From: Ilumatobacteraceae bacterium | GTDB lineage: Bacteria > Actinomycetota > Acidimicrobiia > Acidimicrobiales > Ilumatobacteraceae | DNA length: 64,000 bases | Direction: 5' to 3' | Assembly: GCA_021298435.1 (NCBI GenBank) | Contig: JAJTFJ010000006.1 | Location: forward strand, 1-64,000 | Translations under genes and position numbers: made by a program | The notes under the pieces: generated by a model | Databases searched by the model: none | Seen by the model: only the letters and a program-made list of their open reading frames with translations | Told to the model about the DNA's origin: nothing | Shown: positions 48,813 through 58,137 of the stretch, piece after piece | How the letters are laid out: the number at the start of each line of letters is the position of its first letter | Numbering within the stretch: the stretch's first letter is position 1

Positions 48813-50852
48813 ATGCGCAGACACTTCCTCACTTATTTGGCACTCTCGACGATGGCGATTGCTCAGCCAATTCTCGATTTGTATGGCAAGAACCCCACTG
48901 TGTTCTCCGCAGCCAAGATGTCGTCTCTCGAGGTCGCTCTTTTTGTACTCATCATTGTTCTCGTGCCGGCGCTATTGGCAACGGGGTTAGATCGACTCAC
49001 GCGCTTTCTCGGGCCGAAGGTCAACGAGGCAACCCGCTTGTGGACTATTGCGGGCTTTTCGTTTCTCTTGGGCATCGCGGTGGCTCGATGGATCAGTGTG
49101 GACGGCAACATTGGTGCCTTCACGCTTGGTTTTCTCTTTGCCGCAGTTGTGCCCATCGCTTATGACCGAAAGAAAGCAATTCGTGAATGGTCGCGATGGT
49201 TGTCTGTGTTGGCTATTGCTGTCACTGCAAGCGCGATTCTCCAATTGCAGCCGATTCTGTTCCAATCAGACGGGCCTACATCAGACGCTGTAATCGGCAA
49301 CACAGACGTGTCAGTTCTGCACATCGTGTTTGACGAATTCCCTTTGTACTCATTGTTGTCTGACGATGGAACAATCAACGCCACGCGGTATCCGGGGTTT
49401 GCTGCGCTTGCTCGTGAGTCCACCTGGTACCGCAACAATGTTGCCGAGTCGAACTTCACCCATCAAGCGGTGCCCGCAATTTTGGCCTCAGCAGTCCCTC
49501 AACAAGAGGGTGGTCCATTCCTGACTCAGTATCCGAAGAATATTTTTACTCTGTTTTCAGGGAAGACATCTGTGGGAGGGATCGAGCCGGTGACCAGCTT
49601 GTGCCCAAAGAGCGTGTGTGCAGGAACTCATGAAGTAAATGCGCTCTTTGAGTTTTCGCGGTTCAAGTCATTTATGCGTGATGCCAGCTATGTATATGGT
49701 CAGCGTGTTCTGCCGCCAGTGCTTCGCAAGTACGTCCCCTCCATCGAAGGCACTTGGGGTGGCTTTGGTGCCGTCGCAAACAAGTTCAAAGAGCAGTTCG
49801 ATGTTGGCGCTCTCTCTCAAGTAGATGCCATCGCCAACGGTACGCGAGCGCTTGTAGAGGATTCCCGGTCACGTGTGCAGGTTGTTCATGCATTGGCGCC
49901 GCATGCTCCGTGGCGAATCACGCCTGATGATCGCGTTGCGCCATTGTCTCCGTCTATCTCTACATCGAATCCTGAGAGCGAGGACGGTGTGCGCGATACG
50001 TACCAGACGTTCTTGTATCAGGTGGCAGCAGCTGACAATGCAATCGCTGACGTCATTTCTCAACTTAAGAAGAGCGGCAAGTGGGATAAGACAATGCTTG
50101 TCGTTACCGCGGATCACGGAATCTCATTTGTCCCAACTCTGCCTCAACGTCACACGGACTTCACCGAGAAAGAGACAATCAGCGACATTTACAGAATTCC
50201 TACGTTCATTAAGTATCCACAACAATCACAGGCTGTGGTGAGTGACTGCGCAATGTCGAATCTTGATCTGTTGCCGACCATCATTGAGACAACTGGAACG
50301 AAAACATCATGGGCGTTTGGTGGTAAGTCAGTCGCTCAGTCATGTCCAGCGAACCGTGTTCGTGAGGTTGTGTCAGCAACGGGTGAGACAAACGTGATGT
50401 CGGGCGGCTTTGAAGAAGTTCTCGAACGAGTCGCGTACTACGCAAATGTGGTGTCTAATGAAGGTCCGAATCGACGGGTTGCCGCGATTGGTTCTTCCGC
50501 GAGTCTGATCGGGTCTCGCATTGCATCATCTGACCAGAACACTTCCGTTTCCTCGTGGACCGTGAATCAGAAGAAGAGTTTCACAAATGTGTCTGATCAG
50601 CGCGGAGCCAAGGTTCCGTCTCTTGTGACAGGAAACGTTCGACTCTCTGCGCCACTAGAAGTGGGGACAGAAGGAATCATCGCAATCAATGGAGTTGCAG
50701 CAGGTGTCATTGGTGAACTCTCCGGCGCGCGAGATGTGGTGCCCTATACGGCAATTCTTGATTACACGTTGTTGACGCCGGGGGATCATTCGGTGGAACT
50801 CTTTGTGCGAACTCCAGATGGCGCGGTGACCAAGGTGGGATCGCCTCGATAA
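48813..50852 (+). CDS. Membrane sulfatase/phosphoethanolamine-transferase-like protein
   Basis: A 679-residue protein with about five N-terminal membrane helices (to roughly residue 155) and an extracytoplasmic alkaline-phosphatase-superfamily domain. Metal-site segments: LHIVFDEFPLYSLL (first Asp), SNFTHQAVPAILAS (candidate Thr nucleophile), LVVTADHGISF (Asp-His) and TLPQRHTDFTEKE (late His). The topology resembles LtaS/EptA-type enzymes that modify surface polymers. The start is ATG 48813; the TTG at 48792 in the track is less likely. It lies back to back with the GDSL hydrolase; both may act on cell-surface glycans. Confidence 0.75.
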   Translation: MRRHFLTYLALSTMAIAQPILDLYGKNPTVFSAAKMSSLEVALFVLIIVLVPALLATGLDRLTRFLGPKVNEATRLWTIAGFSFLLGIAVARWISVDGNIGAFTLGFLFAAVVPIAYDRKKAIREWSRWLSVLAIAVTASAILQLQPILFQSDGPTSDAVIGNTDVSVLHIVFDEFPLYSLLSDDGTINATRYPGFAALARESTWYRNNVAESNFTHQAVPAILASAVPQQEGGPFLTQYPKNIFTLFSGKTSVGGIEPVTSLCPKSVCAGTHEVNALFEFSRFKSFMRDASYVYGQRVLPPVLRKYVPSIEGTWGGFGAVANKFKEQFDVGALSQVDAIANGTRALVEDSRSRVQVVHALAPHAPWRITPDDRVAPLSPSISTSNPESEDGVRDTYQTFLYQVAAADNAIADVISQLKKSGKWDKTMLVVTADHGISFVPTLPQRHTDFTEKETISDIYRIPTFIKYPQQSQAVVSDCAMSNLDLLPTIIETTGTKTSWAFGGKSVAQSCPANRVREVVSATGETNVMSGGFEEVLERVAYYANVVSNEGPNRRVAAIGSSASLIGSRIASSDQNTSVSSWTVNQKKSFTNVSDQRGAKVPSLVTGNVRLSAPLEVGTEGIIAINGVAAGVIGELSGARDVVPYTAILDYTLLTPGDHSVELFVRTPDGAVTKVGSPR

Positions 50853-50857
50853 GAGAC

Positions 50858-53119
50858 TCAGAAAGATGTTCTGGCTCTCCAGGCATCGATGTCCTGTAGC
50901 TGTTGAACAACTGCAGGTACATCAGCGACCGAGATAGGCCGACTGATGAAGTACCCCTGCGCTTTGTTGCATCGCATCGACGCTAAGACACTGAGTTGAT
51001 CCTTGTTTTCAATACCTTCAGCAACAATGTCGGCACCAAGGGCATTCGCCATCGCAATGATGGTGCGAACAAGATTGCGCGCTCCCTCTTGGGTCGTGAT
51101 GTCCTGCACGAATGCGCGGTCAATTTTGACGCATTGAATGGGAAACTTCTGAAGAAGAGACAAAGAGCTATAGCCAGTTCCGAAGTCGTCAATCGCAATG
51201 CGCACACCGAGGGAGTTCAATCTTCGTAACGCCGACAGTGCTTGTGTTGCTTCGGTAATCATGACGGACTCAGTGACCTCGAGCCACAGTTGTTCTGCCG
51301 GTATGCCAGAAGCTGCGAGTGCATCGCTCACGATGGACACAAATTGTGGGTCATGCAACTGACGGGGAGAGACATTGACGCTCATCGTTGTGCTGGGGGA
51401 CACAACATTTGTATCAATCCAGTGCCGCAATTGAATCAGCGCATCATTTAGAGCCCATGAACCGAGGGGGACAATGGTTCCTGTTTCTTCTGCGATGGGA
51501 ATGAACTCTGTGGGTGGCACGATGTCGCCATCGCCGCGTTCCCAGCGCATCAATGCTTCGAACCCCACAACGATTCCTAATTCAATGTCGATGATTGGTT
51601 GATGCACAAGATGTAACTCTTTGCGTTCGAGGGCGCGGTACAACGCAGTTTCAACATCGAGTCGCTTGGTCACTTTCTCCAGCATCGAATCGTCAAAGAG
51701 GGCGATGCAGTTACGTCCTGCAGCCTTTGCTCGATACATCGCGGTGTCGGCATGTCTCATTAAGTCATCGGCCGAGAGGTCGACTCCCTTGGGGGAATAG
51801 GCGACACCGATACTTGCGGTCACGAACATGTCGCCTTCGGGAGTATTGACAGGTTCTCGAAACGCATCAAGAACGGACTCTGCAAGAAGAACTGATTGAG
51901 TAGGGCTTTCCGTTGTTGCATCAAGGATGACGAATTCGTCTCCCGCGATGCGTGCAACTGACGCGTGTGATGGAACTGCAGCGATGAGTCGGGAAGCAAC
52001 AAGGGTGAGAACGTTGTCGCCGATGGAATGTCCCAAGGAGTCGTTGATGTTCTTGAAGCGATCAACATCAATGAATAAAACAGTTGGTTGGCGTGATGTG
52101 CGCCATGCTTGTTGCACAGCCGTCTCGATGTGTTCGAGCATCAGGATTCGATTCGGAAGTCCCGTTAACGAGTCGGTAAGAGCACTCTTCATCAGATGAT
52201 CTTGTGTGCGTGCGTTTGCACGTACCGATTGAATGACGCGAATCATGACGACGATGGCAAGGACCGATACCGAAACAGTTCTGACTATGCGATCTTGGGT
52301 ATCAAACGGGTCAGTAATCGCGAGAAGAACAACCGGAACAATAAGTGACGCAGTCGTTGTGACGAGTCTTGTCATGAGAGGTGGAGATGTTCTGCTTGTT
52401 CCCGAGGTGTAGATGTGTCGCACTGACGGATGAAGAAAACCTGCTGCTGCAAATCCACACGTGATGAGGAATGGTGTGGTGTACGTGGTCGATGTGATGG
52501 AGAAGTCTTGGCGAAATGACATTGCTCGAAGAACAATTCCAGTGAGTCCAAGAAAAACTGCGAGACCTAGAAATCCGACTGATGGCGATGGGGCTGTATC
52601 TGAGAACAGAAGAGTCGCAAGTAGGAATAGAACGACCATTGCGGCGCCCAACGTTGAAGCGCGAAGGATGGTGAGTGATGAACTAGTTGATTCTTGGATC
52701 GCTGGTTGCACGAGGACGATCCAAATCAGAACCCATGCGCCGAGACCAACGATGAGTCCATCGGGTACGACACTTGATGCCCGTTGCCCCAATCGGTTGC
52801 GAACGAAGATGATGAGCCCAACGACAAGGGTGAGTTGAGACAAAAGGACCAGAGTCTCCACTGTGGAAGTGCTGGACGACCTCAGCGAAACAGATAGTGC
52901 AGCCACTAAGCAGAGGAGGGAGATCAGTGAGGTGGCGAGAGCGCTCAATGGTGGCCGGTTGATGATCCACCCGATGCCAACGCAAATGGATGCAAGCGCA
53001 ATGGCCCCGATGGCGAAGGGCGAGTCAGTGGGGCCACTGGAGACGCCATGCAGACACGCCAAACCGATGCCGATGGTTGCAACGACCCACGATGAGGCTG
53101 AAAGTGCCCTACGCGCCAC
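50858..53119 (-). CDS. Membrane GGDEF-EAL cyclic-di-GMP protein
   Basis: A 753-residue protein with roughly eight to ten N-terminal membrane helices (to about residue 300), then a GGDEF domain (DSLTGLPNRILMLEHIE, FKNINDSLGHSIGD, signature IAGDEFVIL, i.e. AGDEF) and an EAL domain (GFEALMRWERGDG with EAL kept, SVNVSPRQL, ELTES-like LEVTESVMI, IDDFGTGYSSL, KIDRAFV, AEGIEN). The EAL motifs for metal and base are intact, so phosphodiesterase activity is likely; AGDEF is sometimes active as a cyclase. It controls cellular c-di-GMP in response to a membrane signal. The GTG start follows GAGGTTCTC. Confidence 0.88.
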   Translation of the reverse strand: MARRALSASSWVVATIGIGLACLHGVSSGPTDSPFAIGAIALASICVGIGWIINRPPLSALATSLISLLCLVAALSVSLRSSSTSTVETLVLLSQLTLVVGLIIFVRNRLGQRASSVVPDGLIVGLGAWVLIWIVLVQPAIQESTSSSLTILRASTLGAAMVVLFLLATLLFSDTAPSPSVGFLGLAVFLGLTGIVLRAMSFRQDFSITSTTYTTPFLITCGFAAAGFLHPSVRHIYTSGTSRTSPPLMTRLVTTTASLIVPVVLLAITDPFDTQDRIVRTVSVSVLAIVVMIRVIQSVRANARTQDHLMKSALTDSLTGLPNRILMLEHIETAVQQAWRTSRQPTVLFIDVDRFKNINDSLGHSIGDNVLTLVASRLIAAVPSHASVARIAGDEFVILDATTESPTQSVLLAESVLDAFREPVNTPEGDMFVTASIGVAYSPKGVDLSADDLMRHADTAMYRAKAAGRNCIALFDDSMLEKVTKRLDVETALYRALERKELHLVHQPIIDIELGIVVGFEALMRWERGDGDIVPPTEFIPIAEETGTIVPLGSWALNDALIQLRHWIDTNVVSPSTTMSVNVSPRQLHDPQFVSIVSDALAASGIPAEQLWLEVTESVMITEATQALSALRRLNSLGVRIAIDDFGTGYSSLSLLQKFPIQCVKIDRAFVQDITTQEGARNLVRTIIAMANALGADIVAEGIENKDQLSVLASMRCNKAQGYFISRPISVADVPAVVQQLQDIDAWRARTSF

Positions 53120-53139
53120 GAGAACCTCATTTCGGCATA

Positions 53140-53232
53140 GTGCGAACGCCCGATACGAACGACTATGAAAGTACTACGACAGTGCTCTTGGGCGGTGGAA
53201 TCCTTGCTCTGATGGGCATTTCAGTAGGCTGA
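53140..53232 (+). CDS. Candidate 30-residue membrane peptide upstream of phoH
   Basis: A GTG-started ORF (MRTPDTNDYESTTTV...) whose last 19 residues are a hydrophobic, glycine-rich segment (VLLGGGILALMGISVG). It ends 6 bases before the phoH start and lies in the divergent gap between the GGDEF-EAL gene and phoH. It is too short for the ORF track except as an out-of-place extension. No strong ribosome site. The clean transmembrane-like pattern is the only evidence, so this may be chance. Confidence 0.3.
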   Translation: MRTPDTNDYESTTTVLLGGGILALMGISVG

Positions 53233-53238
53233 AATCAA

Positions 53239-54231
53239 ATGACATCCGTTGCGCCCACAATCTCGGTCGTAGTTCCTGGCTCCCATCTGATGCCCGAACT
53301 ACTCGGCCAACGTGACGAATTGTTGCGCCGGGTGGAAGAAGCCTTTCCTGACGTATCGGTTGTCGTTCGGGGTAACGAAATCAATTGTGTGGGCCCTCGT
53401 GCGCACCAGGTAGGCAAACTCTTTGAAGAGATGGTGCTGCTGCTGCAGCGTGGCGAGAAGCTTGACCAATCGGTGATGGATCGCAGCATCGTGATGGTGC
53501 GGGCAGAGCAGCGCCCGAGCACCATCTTGACCGACGACATCTTGAAGGGTTCTCGCGGTCGCATGGTGCGCCCGAAGACTGCAGGGCAAAAGCGCTACGT
53601 CGATGCCATACGGAATAACACGATCACTTTTGGCATTGGGCCCGCAGGCACAGGTAAAAGCTGGTTGGCCGTAGCTATGGCGGTGCAGGCGTTGCACGCA
53701 CGACAGGTGCAGCGCATCATCTTGACTCGTCCTGCCGTCGAAGCTGGTGAGCGTTTGGGCTTTTTGCCGGGTGACCTGATGGCGAAGATTGACCCGTACT
53801 TACGCCCTCTGTATGACGCCTTGTACGACATGGTTGACGCAGAGGCGGCTCAGAAGCTGATTGAGCGCCAAACGATTGAAGTGGCACCTCTGGCGTTCAT
53901 GCGCGGACGAACACTGAACAACTCGTTCATCATCTTGGATGAAGCCCAGAACACGACCCCGGAACAAATGAAGATGTTTCTGACCCGCATTGGTTTTGGC
54001 TCCAAGGTTGTGGTGACGGGCGATATCTCCCAGATTGACGTTCCCGATGGTCGAAGTGGTCTGGTGGGTCTTGAAAAGAAACTGGGGGAGATTGACTCCC
54101 TTGAGTTTGTGCGTCTTGACGGCTCGGACGTGGTGAGACACCGTATTGTTGCTGACATCGTTGCAGCGTATGAAAAGTTCACGTCTTCCTCAGACGGCCC
54201 ACGTCCTCGTCGAGGTTCCTCCCGTGCCTGA
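53239..54231 (+). CDS. PhoH-family ATPase (PhoH/YbeZ type)
   Basis: A 330-residue P-loop ATPase. An N-terminal KH-like region (NEINCVGPRAHQVGKLF) precedes the core: Walker A GIGPAGTGKSWLAV (about residue 138), RPAVEAGERLGFLPGDL, Walker B IILDEAQNTTPEQMK and TGDISQIDVPDG. PhoH/YbeZ proteins work with YbeY in RNA processing and ribosome quality; the next gene is ybeY, overlapping by 8 bases. TAGGCT lies eight bases before the ATG, possibly a leaderless start. Confidence 0.92.
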   Translation: MTSVAPTISVVVPGSHLMPELLGQRDELLRRVEEAFPDVSVVVRGNEINCVGPRAHQVGKLFEEMVLLLQRGEKLDQSVMDRSIVMVRAEQRPSTILTDDILKGSRGRMVRPKTAGQKRYVDAIRNNTITFGIGPAGTGKSWLAVAMAVQALHARQVQRIILTRPAVEAGERLGFLPGDLMAKIDPYLRPLYDALYDMVDAEAAQKLIERQTIEVAPLAFMRGRTLNNSFIILDEAQNTTPEQMKMFLTRIGFGSKVVVTGDISQIDVPDGRSGLVGLEKKLGEIDSLEFVRLDGSDVVRHRIVADIVAAYEKFTSSSDGPRPRRGSSRA

Positions 54232-54817
54232 TTCACGCCCCAAAGTGGATGCTCCGAAACGTTCGGGCGGTGATGGAGTGCCCGAAGTCTTCTGTTCAGA
54301 CGAACAAGATTCCATTCCGATAGAACTCGAGCGATGGCGTCGTCTCGCGATTGATGCTCTTATCTCGCAGGGGATAAGAGGTGCTTGCGAGTTGTCCTTG
54401 TTCTTTATTGATGAAGAGACCATTGCCGATCTCAATGCTGAACACATGGGGAAGTCGGGCCCCACGGATGTTCTTTCGTTTCCTCTTGACGGAGTAGAGG
54501 TTGCTGAGACTCAAGGTCCCGGTGCACTCACGCGAGGACCTTCGCGCCCACACCCTGATCACGACGACATGCCGACTCTTCTCGGAGACGTTCTGGTGTG
54601 TCCAGCAGTTGCTCAGAAACAGTTCCCGACTCACGCAGGCACTCTCGACGATGAGATTGCCTTGTTGGTCGTGCATGGAGTCCTCCACATTCTTGGTTTC
54701 GACCATGACAATGATGAGAATCTTGCAGTCATGCGTGCTGCCGAACTGGCCATACTCACCACTCATCATTGGGGCGGTCCCGCTCCCGATGGCTTTCAAC
54801 AAGGACACAACGAATGA
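54224..54817 (+). CDS. ybeY: Endoribonuclease YbeY, rRNA maturation factor
   Basis: A 197-residue UPF0054 metalloenzyme needed for 16S rRNA 3'-end processing. The zinc motif HGVLHILGFDH is complete, and NAEHMGKSGPTDVLSFPLD is the conserved N-terminal block. Between PLD and GDVLVCP there is an insertion of about 30 residues (GPGALTRGPSRPHPDHDD), common in actinobacteria, and an N-terminal extension of ~35 residues. The GTG at 54224 overlaps phoH by 8 bases; the track start at 54146 lies deep in phoH. Its stop overlaps the next gene (ATGA). Confidence 0.9.
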   Translation: MPDSRPKVDAPKRSGGDGVPEVFCSDEQDSIPIELERWRRLAIDALISQGIRGACELSLFFIDEETIADLNAEHMGKSGPTDVLSFPLDGVEVAETQGPGALTRGPSRPHPDHDDMPTLLGDVLVCPAVAQKQFPTHAGTLDDEIALLVVHGVLHILGFDHDNDENLAVMRAAELAILTTHHWGGPAPDGFQQGHNE

Positions 54818-56097
54818 TTGCGAAAGCTCCAACAACAATCGATTGGTGGATTATCGCCGCGATTTTGATGCTGCTTCTTGTTCTGGTGGTCTTCTCCATC
54901 GCAGAGATGGGCTTGTCCCGAATGTCGAAGCCAAAGGCACAGGCTCTTGCTGACTCTGGTGCCAAGGGCGGGGCTTCACTTCTTTCACTTGTGAGGAATC
55001 CTGAGAAGTGGGTGAATCCACTTCTGTTGTCCGTGAACATATGTCAGACAGTGCAGGCAACGTTGACTGGTGTTGTTGCAGGCCGACTCTTTGGTGCTGC
55101 TGGTGTGGTGACTGGTGTATTGCTCAACGTTGTTGTGTTCTTTGTTTTCGCTGAGGCTGTTCCGAAGACATACGCAGTGATTCACTCGGACCGAGCCGCA
55201 TTGTCTACGGCGCGACTGATATCAGGGCTTGCAAAGTTTTGGCCACTGCGAATGGCTTCACAGGCATTGATTGGGCTGACAAACATTGTCGTGAAAGGCA
55301 AGGGCTTGGAGCAAGGGCCCTTCGTTCGCGAACAAGAGTTCTTGGGAATCATTGAGGCGGCAGCTGAAGAAGAAATCATTGAACACGAAGAGCGTGAACT
55401 GATTGAGTCCATCATCGAGTTTGGTGACACGGTGGTGCGTGAGATCATGCAGCCTCGCCCTGACTTTGTTCTTCTTCAGATGGGAACAACAGTCGATGCA
55501 GCCCTCGATGAAGCCTTTGAACATGGCGTGAGTCGTCTGCCTGTCATGCATGAAGACGAGGAAGGCAACGAGGACGTTCTCGGAGTCGCCTACATCAAGG
55601 ACTTAATGATTCGCAGTCGTGCTGGTGGAGGAGCCGAATCGATCGACTCTCTTGTTCGTCCCGCAATTGTTATTCCCGAATCAAAGCCAGTTGCGAAGTT
55701 GATGCGCGAGATGCAGAAGGACCATTTCCATATGGCGATTGTTGCCGATGAATACGGAAGCATCGCCGGACTTGTCACTCTCGAGGACTGTCTTGAAGAA
55801 CTTGTGGGCGAAATTGTTGATGAGCATGACGATGAAGATGCGTCAATTCGTCAGCTTCCCAATGGCGTGTCACTGGTGGATGCGGGAATGTCGATCTCCG
55901 ACTTCAATGATGTCTTCAAGATTTCGCTCAATGATGAAGAGTTCGACACCGTCGGTGGATACATGTTTGGCGTGCTGGAACATGTGCCAGCAGTGGGTGA
56001 ATCAATCGAAGTCGACGGCTGGAAATTGGCCGCTGAAGAGATTGAAGGCCGACGCATTACGAGTGTACGCGTGTCTCCTATTGCTGTAGCGGACTAG
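54814..56097 (+). CDS. CNNM/CorC-type transporter with CBS pair (hemolysin C-like)
   Basis: A 427-residue membrane protein. Residues 1-190 are the CNNM/DUF21 domain with helices at about 10-30, 64-90, 95-117, containing IAEMGLSRMSKPKAQALA and FFVFAEAVPKTYAV. Two CBS domains follow (EIMQPRPDFVLLQMG...VSRLPVMHEDEE; KLMREMQKDHFHMAIV...GLVTLEDCLEELVGEI) and a CorC_HlyC C-terminal domain (SISDFNDVFKISLND). Family members export Mg or Na ions, or act with ribosome-biogenesis genes by context. The ATG at 54814 overlaps ybeY. The 3' end overlaps convergent menE by 4 bases. Confidence 0.9.
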   Translation: MIAKAPTTIDWWIIAAILMLLLVLVVFSIAEMGLSRMSKPKAQALADSGAKGGASLLSLVRNPEKWVNPLLLSVNICQTVQATLTGVVAGRLFGAAGVVTGVLLNVVVFFVFAEAVPKTYAVIHSDRAALSTARLISGLAKFWPLRMASQALIGLTNIVVKGKGLEQGPFVREQEFLGIIEAAAEEEIIEHEERELIESIIEFGDTVVREIMQPRPDFVLLQMGTTVDAALDEAFEHGVSRLPVMHEDEEGNEDVLGVAYIKDLMIRSRAGGGAESIDSLVRPAIVIPESKPVAKLMREMQKDHFHMAIVADEYGSIAGLVTLEDCLEELVGEIVDEHDDEDASIRQLPNGVSLVDAGMSISDFNDVFKISLNDEEFDTVGGYMFGVLEHVPAVGESIEVDGWKLAAEEIEGRRITSVRVSPIAVAD

Positions 56098-57200
56098 CCC
56101 AGCGACTGAACTAGATCTGCACGTCTCGGTTTCCCGAGTGACGTTCGTGGAATCTCTGAGATGATCTCTATTCGTCGTGGTGCACAGTGTGAAGGCAATG
56201 TTTGCTTCACATGAGATCGGATGTCTTCCAATGATGGGACGTCGCCAGACGGAACAATCCATGCAGTGACTACTTGGCCCCATTCGGGGTCGGAAATTCC
56301 GGCAACACACACATCGGCGACGAAGGATGATGTGCGTATTGCGGCTTCCACATCTTCGGGCCAGACATTCTCGCCACCACTGATGATGAGATCGCCTTCG
56401 CGACCTTCAACTGAGAGTTGACCGTTATTTATTGTTCCGATGTCGCCAGTGCGAAACCAGCCATCGCTGGTGAAAGGGGAGTCTCCATTGCGATACGTAC
56501 GCATCAGCATGGGGGCCTTGATGTGAACGATGGAATCACGAATGTCGATCTGGACATCTTCAAGAGGAATCCCGTCATAGACGACGCCACTGCCGGTCTC
56601 CGTCATCCCGTATGTCGTCACGGTATTGCTGGGGCGGTCTTGCGGTGGGCGAGACCCGCCGAGAACGATGGTGCGAAACTTTGAACTATCTACACGTTGC
56701 AGTGCAGTGCTGACGAGCGAGACCAGCGTTGCGCCATCGCGTGCTGCAGCGTCGTAACTCTCAACGCTGAATGTGGGAACGGCGATGACTGGGGTGTCGG
56801 TCACAATGGATCGCAGGATGACACTGAGGCCTCCGACATGTGATGCGGGAAGGCATGCCAACCACTTGTCGTTCGATGTAACCCCGAGTCGTTGACTTGT
56901 CGCACGGGCGCTTGCGATCACGGCATCAAGAGTGAGGACAACGGCCTTAGGTTGACCTGTCGTACCGCTTGTAGCAATCACCACTGCGTCGCCTGTCTCA
57001 ACAGGATCGCCTGAAAGGGCTGTCTCATCGCTGTCGGTAGCGACGCGAGTGGGCTTCACTGCATTCATCACGACTGTTCGTGCGGGTATTGGCAGTCTTT
57101 GGTCAAGTGGAAAGACTGCGTCACCTTCGTCCCAGGCCCGACGAATGCGGTCGACCATCTGCGGGCCACACGGCATGTCGAGGCAGATGAGTTCGTTCAC
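56094..57200 (-). CDS. menE: o-Succinylbenzoate-CoA ligase (menaquinone biosynthesis)
   Basis: A 368-residue adenylate-forming ligase, compact as is usual for MenE. Motifs: VVIATSGTTGQPKAVVLT (ATP loop), LPASHVGGLSVILRS (the HxGG block typical of MenE), TTYGMTETGSGVVYD, DGWFRTGDIGTINNGQ, GREGDLIISGGENVWPEDVE and RTSLGKPRRADL. It activates o-succinylbenzoate for ring closure by MenB. TAGGCT (57212-57207 minus) lies six bases before the GTG, a leaderless start. It is surrounded by other men genes, which secures the assignment. Confidence 0.9.
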   Translation of the reverse strand: MNELICLDMPCGPQMVDRIRRAWDEGDAVFPLDQRLPIPARTVVMNAVKPTRVATDSDETALSGDPVETGDAVVIATSGTTGQPKAVVLTLDAVIASARATSQRLGVTSNDKWLACLPASHVGGLSVILRSIVTDTPVIAVPTFSVESYDAAARDGATLVSLVSTALQRVDSSKFRTIVLGGSRPPQDRPSNTVTTYGMTETGSGVVYDGIPLEDVQIDIRDSIVHIKAPMLMRTYRNGDSPFTSDGWFRTGDIGTINNGQLSVEGREGDLIISGGENVWPEDVEAAIRTSSFVADVCVAGISDPEWGQVVTAWIVPSGDVPSLEDIRSHVKQTLPSHCAPRRIEIISEIPRTSLGKPRRADLVQSLG

Positions 57201-57206
57201 GCTTTC

Positions 57207-57212
57207 AGCCTA
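57207..57212 (-). promoter_or_regulatory. Leaderless-type -10 element of menE
   Basis: Minus-strand TAGGCT, six bases, then GTG at 57200. It lies in the 34-base divergent gap with menA. Confidence 0.5.
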
Positions 57213-57234
57213 TGGGAGGTGCGACACTTGACGA

Positions 57235-58137
57235 ATGAACAACGCGACACCTTCAGCAGAACTTGGTTGGAAGAAGTGGGTTGTGGGCTCTCGGCCTCGC
57301 ACCTTGCCCGCTGCCGTCGTGCCCGTCATGGTGGGTGCTGCATGTGCATCAGCTGATTCGCCTGTGTGGTGGCGTGTCTCTCTTGCACTGCTTGTCAGCC
57401 TTGCGCTGCAGGTGGGTGTGAATTACGCCAACGACTATTCCGACGGCATTAAGGGAACAGATAATGACCGCGTGGGACCATTACGTCTCGTCGGTTCTGG
57501 TGTTGCTTCTGCATCATCGGTGAAAAGAGCAGCATTCATAGCCTTAGGTATTGCCGGGGTTGCCGGACTGTCGCTGGCGTTGATGACAACGTTGTGGCTA
57601 CTTGTGGTGGGTGCGTGCGCAATTGTCGCGGCCTGGACATACACCGGTGGCCCACGTCCCTACGGTTACGCCGGTCTCGGTGAAGTTTTTGTCTTCGTTT
57701 TCTTTGGCGTTGTGGCAACGGTGGGCACTCAGTATGTGGTGTCGGAAACTTTGACTGCTGTTGGCTGGATTGCAAGCATCGCAGTTGGTGCGTATGCATG
57801 TGCTCTTCTCGTGGTGAATAACTTGCGCGATATTCCCGGTGATACCGAGGTGGGAAAGAGAACCTTGGCGGTGAAGATGGGCGATGCTCGTACCCGTCAA
57901 TTCTTTGGAGCACTCATCGTCCTTGCTGCAGTGTCCATTGTGTGGGTGGGTGTGATCACCACACCATTCGCCATGTTTGGTCTTGTCGGCGTGATTGCAA
58001 CGCGGCCTGCACTTAATGACATCGCCAAAGGTTCGAAAGGGAAAGCGTTGATCCCCGTCTTAGGCGCCGTCGGTCGTGCTCAATTGATTCTTGCAATCAC
58101 TTTCACTGCAGGAATTGTTATTGCGCTACAGGCGTAA
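57235..58137 (+). CDS. menA: 1,4-Dihydroxy-2-naphthoate polyprenyltransferase
   Basis: A 300-residue UbiA-superfamily enzyme with about eight or nine helices. The first Asp motif is NYANDYSDGIKGTD and the second NNLRDIPGDTEVGKRT; these bind the Mg-diphosphate of the prenyl donor. WVVGSRPRTLPAAVVPV at the N-terminus is typical of MenA rather than UbiA. It attaches the isoprenoid side chain to DHNA at the membrane. Divergent from menE across a 34-base gap. The 3' end overlaps convergent menH by 12 bases. Confidence 0.92.
   Translation: MNNATPSAELGWKKWVVGSRPRTLPAAVVPVMVGAACASADSPVWWRVSLALLVSLALQVGVNYANDYSDGIKGTDNDRVGPLRLVGSGVASASSVKRAAFIALGIAGVAGLSLALMTTLWLLVVGACAIVAAWTYTGGPRPYGYAGLGEVFVFVFFGVVATVGTQYVVSETLTAVGWIASIAVGAYACALLVVNNLRDIPGDTEVGKRTLAVKMGDARTRQFFGALIVLAAVSIVWVGVITTPFAMFGLVGVIATRPALNDIAKGSKGKALIPVLGAVGRAQLILAITFTAGIVIALQA

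Noticed and set aside
54146-54223. Upstream extension of ybeY as given in the ORF track
   Set aside because: It lies within phoH in another frame, and the GTG at 54224 gives a normal short overlap.
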